Assembly: GCA_963792915.1 (NCBI GenBank)
Contig: CAWBYD010000001.1
Span: 128,060-192,059 of the forward strand
Reading direction: 5' to 3'
From: Solirubrobacter sp963792915
GTDB taxonomy: Bacteria > Actinomycetota > Thermoleophilia > Solirubrobacterales > Solirubrobacteraceae
DNA length: 64,000 bases
The notes beneath the pieces are model-generated. The model was given only the letters and a program-made list of their open reading frames with translations. It was not told the DNA's origin and made no database searches. A program made the translations under genes and the position numbers. Shown piece by piece: positions 48,081 to 56,347 of this stretch (within the stretch, counting starts at the first letter, position 1; the number at the start of each line of letters is the position of its first letter).

Positions 48081-48118
48081 GCGGTTTGTAGGCCTCGGGC
48101 CTACAAACCGCGTAGTAT
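48081..48118. promoter_or_regulatory. AbiE operator palindrome and -10 box
   Basis: GCGGTTTGTAGGCC (48081-48094) is repeated inverted as GGCCTACAAACCGC (48098-48111) with a TCG centre. TAGTAT at 48113-48118 is a good -10, placing the start of transcription at about 48125, next to the GTG of the antitoxin gene. AbiEi proteins are known to repress their own operon through inverted repeats, so this is the probable operator. Confidence 0.75.
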
Positions 48119-48125
48119 TTGAACG

Positions 48126-48767
48126 GTGTATCGGAGCGAGGCGCTGGAGGCCGTGCTCGAGACTGCCTCCGAACAGGGTGGGTACGCGACGGCCTCGCAG
48201 GCGACGCGGCTCGGGCTCGCTCGAGACGATATCGCTCGGCTTGTGCGCTCCGAGGATTTGCGGCGCGTGCGGCGGGGGGTGTTTCGGATGCGTCACGCGC
48301 AAGCGCAGCACGAGGACGAGATCGCGGCGTGGCTGCACTTCGAGCGCGATCGGCTTCCCTGGGAGCGGCGTGGCAAGACCAACGTCGTGCTGTCGCACGA
48401 GTCCGCCGCGGCGCTGCAGCGTCTCGGAACGATCATCCCTGCTCGGCCGACGGTGACGCTGTTGCCAGCGTCGGGACGGTCGCCGCATGTGACAGACATT
48501 GATGTGCGTCGTGCGCCGTTGCGGGACGACGATTGGGCGTGGTTGGACGTCGGTGAGCTCAAGCTGCCGGTGACAACGCCGGCGCGGACGATCGTGGACT
48601 TGTTGCTCGACAAGCAGGAACCTTCGTACGTCGTGCGGGCCGCGAACGAAGCGCTCGCTGAGCGGCTTACGACGCGCGAGGAGATCATGGACGCGGCTCA
48701 CCATCGCAAAGGCCGTACGGCGGCGCTTGAGGCGCGTACGGCGTCGCTGCTGGATCTGCTCGCGTGA
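48126..48767 (+). CDS. abiEi: AbiEi-type antitoxin
   Basis: A 213-residue antitoxin of a type IV toxin-antitoxin system. The N-terminus is a winged helix (GGYATASQATRLGLARDDIARL) used for operator binding; the C-terminal domain (TVTLLPASGR, TTPARTIVDLLLDK) is the usual AbiEi partner domain. The antitoxin protects the cell without binding the toxin. It begins with GTG right at the predicted transcript start, so it may be leaderless. It overlaps the toxin gene by GTGA. Confidence 0.9.
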   Translation: MYRSEALEAVLETASEQGGYATASQATRLGLARDDIARLVRSEDLRRVRRGVFRMRHAQAQHEDEIAAWLHFERDRLPWERRGKTNVVLSHESAAALQRLGTIIPARPTVTLLPASGRSPHVTDIDVRRAPLRDDDWAWLDVGELKLPVTTPARTIVDLLLDKQEPSYVVRAANEALAERLTTREEIMDAAHHRKGRTAALEARTASLLDLLA

Positions 48768-49690
48768 CTTGGCCCTGGCGCTCGCCGCAAGCGACCCGGC
48801 AGGCGCTGACGGACCGCGTGAAAGCGCGCCACCCTCAGCACGAGCGACAGCGCCGCTTGCGTGAGATCGCCTACCGGCGGCTCCTGGCGCGGCTGTTCGA
48901 GACGCAGCCGGATCGCTGGGTGGTCAAGGGTGGCGCGGCGCTGCTGCTGCGCCTCGATCCAAACCGCACGTCGAACGACATCGATCTCGCCTACGTGGCC
49001 GAAGCCGGCGAGCACGCTGCGGCACTGGAGGCGTTGGCCGAGGCGGTTGCGCATGATGCCGGCGACTTCTTCGAGTTCGAACTCGCTCGCGGGAACGCGG
49101 TCGAGGTCGATTCAGACCATCCTCTCGAACGCGCGCTCAGCGTGCCCGTGATCGCGCGGATCGGCAGGACGGTGTTCGCCGATTTCACCATCGATCTTGC
49201 GTTGCCGCGCGACGGGGCGCTGAGCGTGGATTGGATCAGACCCGAGGCGACGTTGACCGGCGAGCCGGCCGTGGACGCGATCCCGCGCGTGGCGGTGCTG
49301 GCGTTGGGTGCGCAGGTCGCGGACAAGGTGTGCGCGCTGTTTGAGCGCCACGGTCCCGGCGGCCATGTGTCGTCACGGGCCCGGGATCTGGCTGACATCG
49401 CGATGATCGCCACCCAGGAGAACATCGGCGGAACCGAACTCGTGTTCCAGCTTCGGCGTGAGGAACGACGTCGCCTGGACGCGGACACGCTGGTCGAGGA
49501 GTTGCCCTCGTCGCTACGACTCGCCGACGAGCAGATCGCCGACTGGAAGCGACGTTGGCACAAGGCCACTCGCGGTGCTCCGATCGAGTTCGACGAGGCA
49601 CAGGCGGTGGCGTCGAGGTTCATCGATCCGGTCCTCCGAGACTCCGTCGCGGGACAGCGGTGGAGCGCCACGAAACAGGCATGGAGTTGA
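48764..49690 (+). CDS. abiEii: AbiEii-type nucleotidyltransferase toxin
   Basis: A 308-residue toxin of the nucleotidyltransferase superfamily. It has the diagnostic KGGAALLLR motif and the metal-binding SNDIDLAY (about residues 57-80), then a second Asp region (FTIDLAL). Related toxins transfer nucleotides to tRNA or other targets, stopping growth upon phage infection. GTG 48764 overlaps the antitoxin stop. The gene ends 145 bases before the right attachment repeat. Confidence 0.92.
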   Translation: MTWPWRSPQATRQALTDRVKARHPQHERQRRLREIAYRRLLARLFETQPDRWVVKGGAALLLRLDPNRTSNDIDLAYVAEAGEHAAALEALAEAVAHDAGDFFEFELARGNAVEVDSDHPLERALSVPVIARIGRTVFADFTIDLALPRDGALSVDWIRPEATLTGEPAVDAIPRVAVLALGAQVADKVCALFERHGPGGHVSSRARDLADIAMIATQENIGGTELVFQLRREERRRLDADTLVEELPSSLRLADEQIADWKRRWHKATRGAPIEFDEAQAVASRFIDPVLRDSVAGQRWSATKQAWS

Positions 49691-49835
49691 GCCACTCAGA
49701 CGCCCAGTCGCGGGCGCGGAGACTCCGACGGGTCGGTCGCCCACGGGGTCAGCGGCGGGGAAAGTTCTGAGCGCAAGCCAGAGCAACTCGAACGGCCTGA
49801 GAGCGCCGAATCCGGCCCCAGCTAACCGTTTGGTT

Positions 49836-49887
49836 CGGGTTGTGGTCCCGGCGGCCGCGGGTTCGAGTCCCGTCGCTCACCCCTCAA
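49836..49887. repeat. Right attachment site (52-bp direct repeat, attR)
   Basis: Exact copy of 43350-43401. Only the anticodon and T arms of tRNA-His are present here, so this is a tRNA remnant, not a gene. The first base differing on the left is 49835 and on the right 49888. Confidence 0.9.
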
Positions 49888-49890
49888 AGA

Positions 49891-49912
49891 TGCCCTGCAA
49901 ACGGGCACTTTT
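49891..49912 (+). terminator. Probable original tRNA-His terminator
   Basis: TGCCC (49891-49895) and GGGCA (49903-49907) form a stem with loop TGCAAAC, followed by CTTTT. It sits 4 bases beyond attR, where the tRNA ended before the island entered. Confidence 0.6.
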
Positions 49913-50010
49913 CGCGCGGAAGATCCGAATCCCCGTTCAGGGCTCACGGGGTCAATTCGGGGACAGATGCCGTGCAACTACCCCCGGGACCCGCGCCGAT
50001 GGAGAGGGTG

Positions 50011-50843
50011 ATGAGCCCCCACCTCGCCTGCGCGGCGACGAGGCTTCGCTCTTCGCCGCGGACGCCGATCAGCTCCTAAAGGACCTGTCCGTTAGCGTCA
50101 CCGCGTCGCGCGAGGACGTCGAGGACGCGTGCAACTTCGCGTGGCTGCAGTTCCTGCGCTGTCAGCCCGATCGCGACCGCGAGTGGCAGGGCTGGCTGTT
50201 CAAGACCGCGCAGCATGAGGCGTGGCGTCTGAACGCCAGGCACCGCGGCGTCGTCCGGATCGACGCGAGCCACGACCTGCGGAACGTGATCCATGACATC
50301 GCGGATGCGCAGGATCCCTACGAGGCGCGGTTCGAGTTCCAGGCCGCGATGCAGGAGCTTCGCCGGCTGCCGGAGCGTCTCCAGGGTGTGGTGTTGCTCA
50401 ACGCGCTGCTCGGGCGCCATCAGGACGTGGCCGACGTGCTCGGGGTGAGCCGGCAGCGCGTCGCGCAGCTCGTGCATCTCTCGGCGGCGCATCTGCTGAG
50501 GCTCACCGAGAAGCGCGCGGCCGCGGAGCGCCCGGTGGCTTCGCCGCGGCTGGCGCGGTTGCGCGAGCTCGAGGAGTTCTCGCCGGCGTGGCTGATCGAC
50601 ACGATCGGTCAGCCGCCGAACCCGGGCAAGTCCGCGGCGGGCGTGTCGCTGGCGTGGCGGCGGGCGACGTTGGCGATCGATGACCATCGCCGCCTGATGG
50701 GACACGCGTCGCTGCGCGACGCGCTCGGTCCGGTGCCGAGCGAGCCGGCGGCGCGGCGCAGCTACGCGCGAGCGCAGCGGGCGATCGAACAGGTCACCTG
50801 CGAACGAGAGCGGCGCCACCGCGGGCGCGCCATCGAGCGGTGA
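50011..50843 (+). pseudogene. Sigma-70-like factor, frameshifted at its start
   Basis: A sigma-70-like protein of about 275 residues of the type common in this bacterial group: region-2-like LRGDEASLFAADADQLL and DACNFAWLQFLR, and a region-4-like LPERLQGVVLLNALLGRHQDV ending in a helix-turn-helix (VLGVSRQRVAQL). ATG 50011 has GGAGAGG just upstream and begins M-S-P, but the body is in another frame; one extra C in the run at 50016-50020 would join them as MSPPRLRGDE. The only in-frame ATG (49890) lies in the tRNA terminator. Either one base was lost, or the start is non-canonical. Confidence 0.6.
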
Positions 50844-50879
50844 GCCGCGGTTTCGGCGAGAGCGTCGGCGGCCGATCGG

Positions 50880-51068
50880 CCGCCTACGCTCTCGATCGGC
50901 GAGTAGGCGCTCGACCGCCTCCAGGACGCGCGCGAGGCGATCCGCCCGCACCGTCTCGTCACCGCTGAGCGCGCGCGAGACCGTCGCGATGCTGACGCCG
51001 GCGAGGGCGGCGACCTGCTTCATGGTCGGGCGTCGCTCGGGGCGCGCGGTGCGTAACGGCTGGCTCAT
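50880..51068 (-). pseudogene. Truncated LacI-family regulator
   Basis: The first about 60 residues of a LacI-type repressor: MKQVAALAGVSIATVSRALS is the DNA-binding helix-turn-helix, and ARVLEAVERL the following hinge region. After that the frame becomes Arg-rich and unlike the sugar-binding domain, which is absent. It is divergent from the levanase gene, with a LacI-type operator between them, so it probably once controlled it. Confidence 0.65.
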
Positions 51069-51170
51069 CGATGAGAACGATTGCAGACTTGGGTGGCCGG
51101 GTGGCGCAGTGGCCCGGATAGCGCCGTCTTCGGCTGCCCGGGTTGCGCTCTTTCGTGTCTGGCGCTACCT

Positions 51171-51188
51171 TGTGAAAACGTTCTTACG
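51171..51188. promoter_or_regulatory. Candidate LacI-family operator
   Basis: GTGAAAACGTTCTTACGA has near-twofold symmetry around AACGTT (51177-51182), the typical CG-centred LacI operator. It lies 72 bases before the levanase start. Confidence 0.5.
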
Positions 51189-51259
51189 AGCGGTCGGATG
51201 AGAGGCACCGTCGTGGCGCGGAACCGCTTGCGCTCGGTGGTTCGAGGGAGGAGAGGGCA

Positions 51260-54193
51260 ATGCATCGGAGTTCACGCCGTCCGTGTGACGGTCGGGTGCG
51301 CCGCGGCGCGCGGATCGTCGCCGTCGCTGCCGCGATCGTCGGAGGCGCCGCCGCGGCGCCCGCGGCACACGCCGCCACGACGTATCAGGAACTGTTCCGG
51401 CCGCAGTTTCATTTCACGCCGGCGCAGAACTGGATGAACGATCCGAACGGGCTCGTCTATGACAACGGCGAGTATCACCTCTTCTATCAGTACAACCCGT
51501 TCGGGAACACGTGGGGGAACATGTCGTGGGGGCACGCGGTGTCCAAGGACCTCGTGCACTGGACGCAGTTGCCGGTGGCGATCCCGGCCGAGGGCGATGA
51601 GCTGATCTTCTCCGGCAGCGCGGTGGTCGACAAGGACAACACGGCCGGCTTCGGCGCGGGCGCGATGGTGGCGATCTACACCAGCGCGCGTCCGAACTCG
51701 CAGGCGCAGTCGCTGGCCTACAGCCTCGATCACGGCCGCACGTGGACCAAGTACGCCGGCAACCCGGTGCTGGACATCGGCTCGAGCGAGTTCCGCGACC
51801 CGAAGGTGTTCTGGTACGCGGCCGGGCACAAGTGGGTGATGGCGGTCTCCAAGGCTCAGGAGCACAAGATCGCGCTCTACAGCTCGGCGAACCTCAAGAC
51901 CTGGACGCACATGAGCGACTTCGGGCCGGCCAACGACACCAACGGGGCGTGGGAATGCCCGGATCTGTTCCCGCTGCAGGTCGACGGCGGCCAGACCAAG
52001 TGGGTCCTGGTCGTCAACATCAACCCGGGCGGGATCGCCGGCGGCTCGGGGACCCAGTACTTCGTCGGCGACTTCGACGGCACCCGCTTCACCGCCGAGA
52101 ACGCCGGTGCCTACACGCCGCCGCCCGGCGACGTCTACCAGGACTTCGAGGCCGCCGGCTACGGCGACTGGACCGCTACGGGCGCGGCTTTCGGGTCCGG
52201 GCCGGCGCGCGGGACGCTGCCCGGCCAGCAGGACGTGTCCGGCTTCAGTGGCAGCGGACTGGTCAACTCGTTCCTGGGGGGCGACGGTGCCCAGGGCACG
52301 CTCACCTCGCCGACCTTCCGCATCAGCAAGGACTACGTCAACTTCCTCATCGGTGGCGGGGCGCACGCACACGATCCGGCTGCGGGTGACGGCACGCCCC
52401 CACCCGGCGATGTGTTGGGTGACTTCGAGAGCGCCGACTACGGCGGCTGGACGCCGACCGGCGACTTCGCTGGGACGAGCCCGCACGTCGGTGGTGACGG
52501 CGGCATCGGCGCGCGGGTCGTCGACACGTTCTTCGGCCGCGCGCAGGATTCCGATGGCAACCAAGGCACGATCGTCTCGCCCGACTTCACGATCGGCCGC
52601 GACTACCTGAACTTCCTGATCGCGGGCGGCTCGACGCCTGACACTGCGGTGCACCTCGTCGTCGACGGCGCGACCGTCCGCAGCGCGTCGGGCCAGAACA
52701 GTGGCACGCTCAACTGGGTGGCCTGGAACGTCGGCGACCTGCGCGGCAAGCGCGCCCACCTTGAGATCGTCGACCACTCGACCGGCGGCTGGGGCCACGT
52801 ACTCGCCGACCAATTCATGCTCGCCGACGCGCCGGCGAAGATCCGCGGCGACGAGACGGCAGTGAACCTGGTGGTCGGCGGAGACGTCGTGCGCAGCACG
52901 GCCGGGCACGAGAGCGAGACGCTCGACTGGACGTCGTGGAACGTCAAGGACCTCGTCGGCCGCGACGTGCAGATCCAGATCGTCGACCGCAACAGCGGCG
53001 GTTGGGGCCACATCCTGGCCGACCAGTTCATGTTCGCCGACGCCCCCGCGCAGTCCGCGATCAATCGCTCCAGCTGGGCTGACTACGGCCGCGACTTCTA
53101 CGCCGCGGTGACCTGGAACGACACTCCGGACGGCAAGCGGATCCTGCTCGGCTGGGTCAACAACTGGGACTACGGCGACCAGGTCCCGACCTCGCCGTGG
53201 CGCAGCGCCATGAGCGTCCCGCGCGAGCTCAGCCTCAAGACCATCGACGGGCACCCGCAACTCGTCTCACAGCCGATCGCCCAGCTCGACGGCCAGCACG
53301 CCGGCGCCCCCTACCACGAAGCGGCCCAAACGCTCAGCGGCGAACGGACACTCAACACCACCGGCACGCTGCTGGACATCCGCGCCACCCTGCACCCGCA
53401 GATGGCCACCACGAGCGGCATCAAGGTGCTCGCCGGCGCCAACGGCGACCAGACCGTCATCGGCTACGACGCCGCCACCGGCACCGTCTACCTGGATCGC
53501 ACCCACTCCGGCACGGCGGCCGCCTCGATCGCCGGGTTCCCCGGGGTGCAGTCCGCGCCCGTGAGCCTCAACGACGGCGCGCTCGACCTGCGCATCCTCG
53601 TCGACAACTCGATCGTCGAGGTCTACGCCAATCACGGCGAGCGCGTGCTGACCGACCAGGTCTATCCCGCCGCCACCAGTAACGCCCTCAAGGTATTCGC
53701 CGACGGCGGCAACGCCAGGCTCGACTCGCTCGATGTCTACCAGATGCGCTCGAGCTGGCTCGAGACCCAGACCACCGGAGGAGTCGGCGGCACGGTGCCC
53801 GCCACGCTCAGCCTCAGCCTCGGCCCGGCCGCCGCGTTCGGACCGTTCACCCCCGGCGTCGCCAAGGATTACCTGGCCAGCACTACGGCCACCGTGACCA
53901 GCACCGCTGGAGACGCCAGCCTCAGTGTCCAAGACCCGAGCAGCACCGCGACCGGACGACTCGTCAACGGCAACTACGCCCTCACCGAGCCCCTCCAGAC
54001 CAACGCCAACGGCGCCCCGTTCGCACCCCTCAGCACAAACGGCCTGCCGCTCACACTGCTCACCTACGCTGGACCCGCCAGCAACGACCAGGTCACCATC
54101 GGCTTCAAACAGTCGATCGCCTCCACCCAAGCCCTACGCACCGGTACATACAGCAAGACCCTCACCTACACCCTCTCGACCACCAACCCATGA
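51260..54193 (+). CDS. Secreted GH32 levanase/fructanase with inserted and C-terminal modules
   Basis: A 977-residue exported fructan hydrolase. A signal peptide (about 1-38, ending AHA) is followed by the five-bladed propeller with the nucleophile Asp61 (WMNDPNG), Asp180 (RDPK) and acid/base Glu232 (ECPD). The propeller is interrupted at about 292-600 by beta-rich modules with repeated DFE-x-YGDWT-x-TG motifs, then resumes (DFYAAVTWNDTPDGKRILLG). A beta-sandwich and a repetitive C-terminal domain follow. The ATG has GGGAGGAGAGG upstream. It releases fructose or fructo-oligosaccharides from levan, inulin or sucrose. A LacI remnant and operator lie upstream. Confidence 0.93.
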   Translation: MHRSSRRPCDGRVRRGARIVAVAAAIVGGAAAAPAAHAATTYQELFRPQFHFTPAQNWMNDPNGLVYDNGEYHLFYQYNPFGNTWGNMSWGHAVSKDLVHWTQLPVAIPAEGDELIFSGSAVVDKDNTAGFGAGAMVAIYTSARPNSQAQSLAYSLDHGRTWTKYAGNPVLDIGSSEFRDPKVFWYAAGHKWVMAVSKAQEHKIALYSSANLKTWTHMSDFGPANDTNGAWECPDLFPLQVDGGQTKWVLVVNINPGGIAGGSGTQYFVGDFDGTRFTAENAGAYTPPPGDVYQDFEAAGYGDWTATGAAFGSGPARGTLPGQQDVSGFSGSGLVNSFLGGDGAQGTLTSPTFRISKDYVNFLIGGGAHAHDPAAGDGTPPPGDVLGDFESADYGGWTPTGDFAGTSPHVGGDGGIGARVVDTFFGRAQDSDGNQGTIVSPDFTIGRDYLNFLIAGGSTPDTAVHLVVDGATVRSASGQNSGTLNWVAWNVGDLRGKRAHLEIVDHSTGGWGHVLADQFMLADAPAKIRGDETAVNLVVGGDVVRSTAGHESETLDWTSWNVKDLVGRDVQIQIVDRNSGGWGHILADQFMFADAPAQSAINRSSWADYGRDFYAAVTWNDTPDGKRILLGWVNNWDYGDQVPTSPWRSAMSVPRELSLKTIDGHPQLVSQPIAQLDGQHAGAPYHEAAQTLSGERTLNTTGTLLDIRATLHPQMATTSGIKVLAGANGDQTVIGYDAATGTVYLDRTHSGTAAASIAGFPGVQSAPVSLNDGALDLRILVDNSIVEVYANHGERVLTDQVYPAATSNALKVFADGGNARLDSLDVYQMRSSWLETQTTGGVGGTVPATLSLSLGPAAAFGPFTPGVAKDYLASTTATVTSTAGDASLSVQDPSSTATGRLVNGNYALTEPLQTNANGAPFAPLSTNGLPLTLLTYAGPASNDQVTIGFKQSIASTQALRTGTYSKTLTYTLSTTNP

Positions 54194-54562
54194 CCTGACC
54201 CCGCGGGCGGGCGGCGCGCCAACCGCGCGACACCCGCCCGCAGGCCTCAGCGCATCGGGAGAGCCGTCTCGGCGGCTCCCCGGGTCAGGGCGCTCCCAAC
54301 ATCGTCGTCCGATGACTGCCAGTCGGTCGCGCTGCTTCTGCTCGACGACAAGGGCAGCGAGGCGTATGCACCTGCTCATCTCGTCGACAACTGCAGCGGC
54401 TCACGCATCCACGGGCGAATGGCCTTCATGTTCAGCGAAAGCGTCGTCCCAACCCGCGGCCTCGACGTGTCCCACCCGGCCGTGAGGCCGGTTTCGCGCG
54501 TACCAACGAGCGACCCCCCGGCCTTCGCCCGATGCGCCAGAGCAACGCGCGCCTAGCGGCGC
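54194..54562. other. No clear gene
   Basis: About 370 bases after the levanase. One frame on the plus strand (VALLLLDDKGSEAYAPAHLV, about 54325-54385) looks protein-like but has no start in reach. I see no repeat or RNA. Confidence 0.4.
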
Positions 54563-54844
54563 TCAGGGGCACCGCAGCATCCGCCACACGTAACTGCCGT
54601 ATCGCGTCGTGGTCTTCAACCGCGTGTAGACGTAGCCGCCGACGCAGTCCGCCCACACCCGGCCGTATGCGCGGACTCGCACCTTCAGCCACAGCTCGTA
54701 TGTCTTCACGCGCGTCTTGGCCGTAGCGTTTGCCGCCGTCTGACCCCAACCGCTCCAGCGCAGACCGTGAAGCCCGATCGACTCGGCCAGGGACTGAGTC
54801 GGCCGCAGCGTGTCACAGAACCCCGGGCGCCCCTTGATCGTCAT
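54563..54844 (-). CDS. Hypothetical protein, 93 aa, possibly a fragment
   Basis: A Tyr/Trp/Arg-rich frame (KTYELWLKVRVRAYGRVW and YTRLKTTTRYGSYVW) of unknown family. Such composition is unusual by chance in this GC range, so part of it was probably coding. The first 20 residues overlap the truncated SDR remnant, which suggests that it is a C-terminal fragment whose start was lost. I cannot name a function. Confidence 0.35.
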   Translation of the reverse strand: MTIKGRPGFCDTLRPTQSLAESIGLHGLRWSGWGQTAANATAKTRVKTYELWLKVRVRAYGRVWADCVGGYVYTRLKTTTRYGSYVWRMLRCP

Positions 54845-55146
54845 GGTCGACGAGCTGGAGCTCTTGGCGCAGCTCGGTGTCGGTGGCGAACGCGCGGCGG
54901 GCGCCGATGCCGGCGTTCAGCGCGAGCGCGTCGACCGGCTGCCCGCCGACGCGCCGGTAGAGCTCCTCGACGCCCTCCTCGGTGGCGAGGTCGACCTGGA
55001 TGGCCTCGGCGTCCAGTTCGGTGCCGACGTGGCGATGTCCGCATCTCGGCGGCGACGATGAGGGCGAAGTCGTGGGCGGCGAATTGCTTGGCGAGCTCAT
55101 AGCCGATGCCGCTGGAGGCACCGGTGACGACGGCGAGCGGACTCAT
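54830..55146 (-). pseudogene. Truncated, frameshifted short-chain dehydrogenase
   Basis: The N-terminal 100 residues of an SDR. The start MSPLAVVTGASSGIGYELAK (cofactor motif) is in one frame; after AAEM it shifts to another (ELDAEAIQVDLATEEGVEEL, VDALALNAGIG, the NNAG equivalent). Homology stops at about 54840, before the catalytic Tyr-Lys, so it cannot be active. Confidence 0.75.
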
Positions 55147-55553
55147 GGCTGCGAGGCTCGCCGGATGCGGGGCGGCGCGAACGTCGCGCGTCAGGGTCGC
55201 GACCGCGAGCCTGTTCCGCGGCTACGCGCCACGTGGCGAGCAACGTCTCGTCGGCGCCCACCGCCTCCAGCGAACAGCGCTTGTGCGGTCTGCTGGGTCG
55301 CCCTCGCGCGATCGCGCGTGTCCAGCCTATGGCTCATCGGCAGGTCGGCCCAGAACGCGTCATCCTGGCGCAGCGCCGCCTCGGCTACGACGCGCCGGCT
55401 GCACACATGGGCGGAGATCGAGATGCTCAGCGCCTCGCGATGTGATGGTCAAAGATCGTCGCGGTCAGCGGACTGGACGCCGGGTCACGAGACGCCAGGC
55501 TGTGGCGGCACCGAGCCGGATCTTGAGCCGAGTGACCTACTCGGGCAGGTTGG
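55147..55553. other. No clear gene
   Basis: About 400 bases in which all six frames lack a recognisable domain or a convincing start. It is probably eroded coding sequence. Confidence 0.4.
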
Positions 55554-55744
55554 TCATGCCCGCTCCTCGGCGGCCAGATAGACGAGCTGGAGCCCGTCCG
55601 AGATCGCGTACATCGTCCACATCCCGGCCAGCAGCCGAGTGAACCGCGGCGCGCGCACGTAGCCGACGGCGAACCCGGCGGATGCTCGGCCGCTTCGGCG
55701 TAGTCCTCGCCGGCCGCGCCCGGCAGGTCAGTACTGCTGCTCAC
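55554..55744 (-). pseudogene. Small frameshifted gene of unknown function
   Basis: MSSSTDLPGAAGEDYAEAAE begins in one frame; one base later the other frame continues without stop (FAVGYVRAPRFTRLLAGM, then MYAISDGLQLVYLAAEERA, TGA at 55554). Joined, it is about 63 residues. I do not recognise the family. The break is a single missing base in a G run after HPPG. Confidence 0.45.
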
Positions 55745-56347
55745 ACCGGTCCTCTACCCCACAAGCGTGCCCCCATCACGATCACCGCGTCTGGCCGACT
55801 CATCGCCGCTACGTCCGATCGACTAACGCGTCCGACCCGCCCACCCCTGCGCTTCCGTCGCACTGCGGTAGCTCTCGCCTGGCGCCCAAGACGTCCCGTT
55901 CGAACGTCAGAGGACGACCACGTGCACGCGCGGATGAAACCCGACTTCCGAACCTCGCCGGGGCGGCCGTTGCCGTCGTCGCCGAAGGAGGTGCGTCGCC
56001 TGCTCGCGTGCTACCCACGCGCTGGCTCGAGACGGCTATGTCCTCGAACTGTCTCCGAGCGTCGCGCCCGACCAACGGCTGCCTCCCGAGGCGGGAAACG
56101 ACGAGCAGACCCATGGTTCCGCCCGCGCCGGTTCGAGCGCTACGTGACGCCGAGGACACAACAACGCCTGCAGCGCCCCTTAGTGACCAAGCGTCAACCA
56201 ACATGCGCGCACCCCTGGTCCTCGCGCGAGCCCCAATGGCCCTCAGCGTTCGGCAGTGTCGCGACACGCGGACCGCCCGGGCATCCGCCTCGCGTCGGTC
56301 GCAGTCTCGGAGCAGACGCTGCGGCGGCGGGCTACGGGCGGGGTCGG
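55745..56347. other. About 600 bases without a recognisable gene
   Basis: Long frames exist on both strands but have Arg/Ser-rich, family-free translations, the pattern of chance frames in GC-rich DNA. I see no repeat, RNA, or promoter that I can support. Confidence 0.5.

Larger units (their letters stand above)
43396..49887. mobile_element. Genomic island integrated at tRNA-His, about 6.5 kb
   Basis: The stretch between the two 52-bp repeats. It carries a DNA-ligase remnant, the SNF2 helicase, the SWIM protein and the AbiE pair. The left tRNA is whole. The right copy is only the 3' part, and is followed at 49891-49912 by what looks like the tRNA's original terminator. No recombinase gene is inside, so the island is either immobilised or moved by an integrase encoded elsewhere. 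Confidence 0.75.

Noticed and set aside
43396..49887. Integrase gene in the island
   Set aside because: No Tyr- or Ser-recombinase motif is found in any frame between the repeats.
49840..50079. A second tRNA-His gene
   Set aside because: Only the anticodon and T arms are present; the acceptor 5' strand and D-arm are missing. It is the attachment-site copy.
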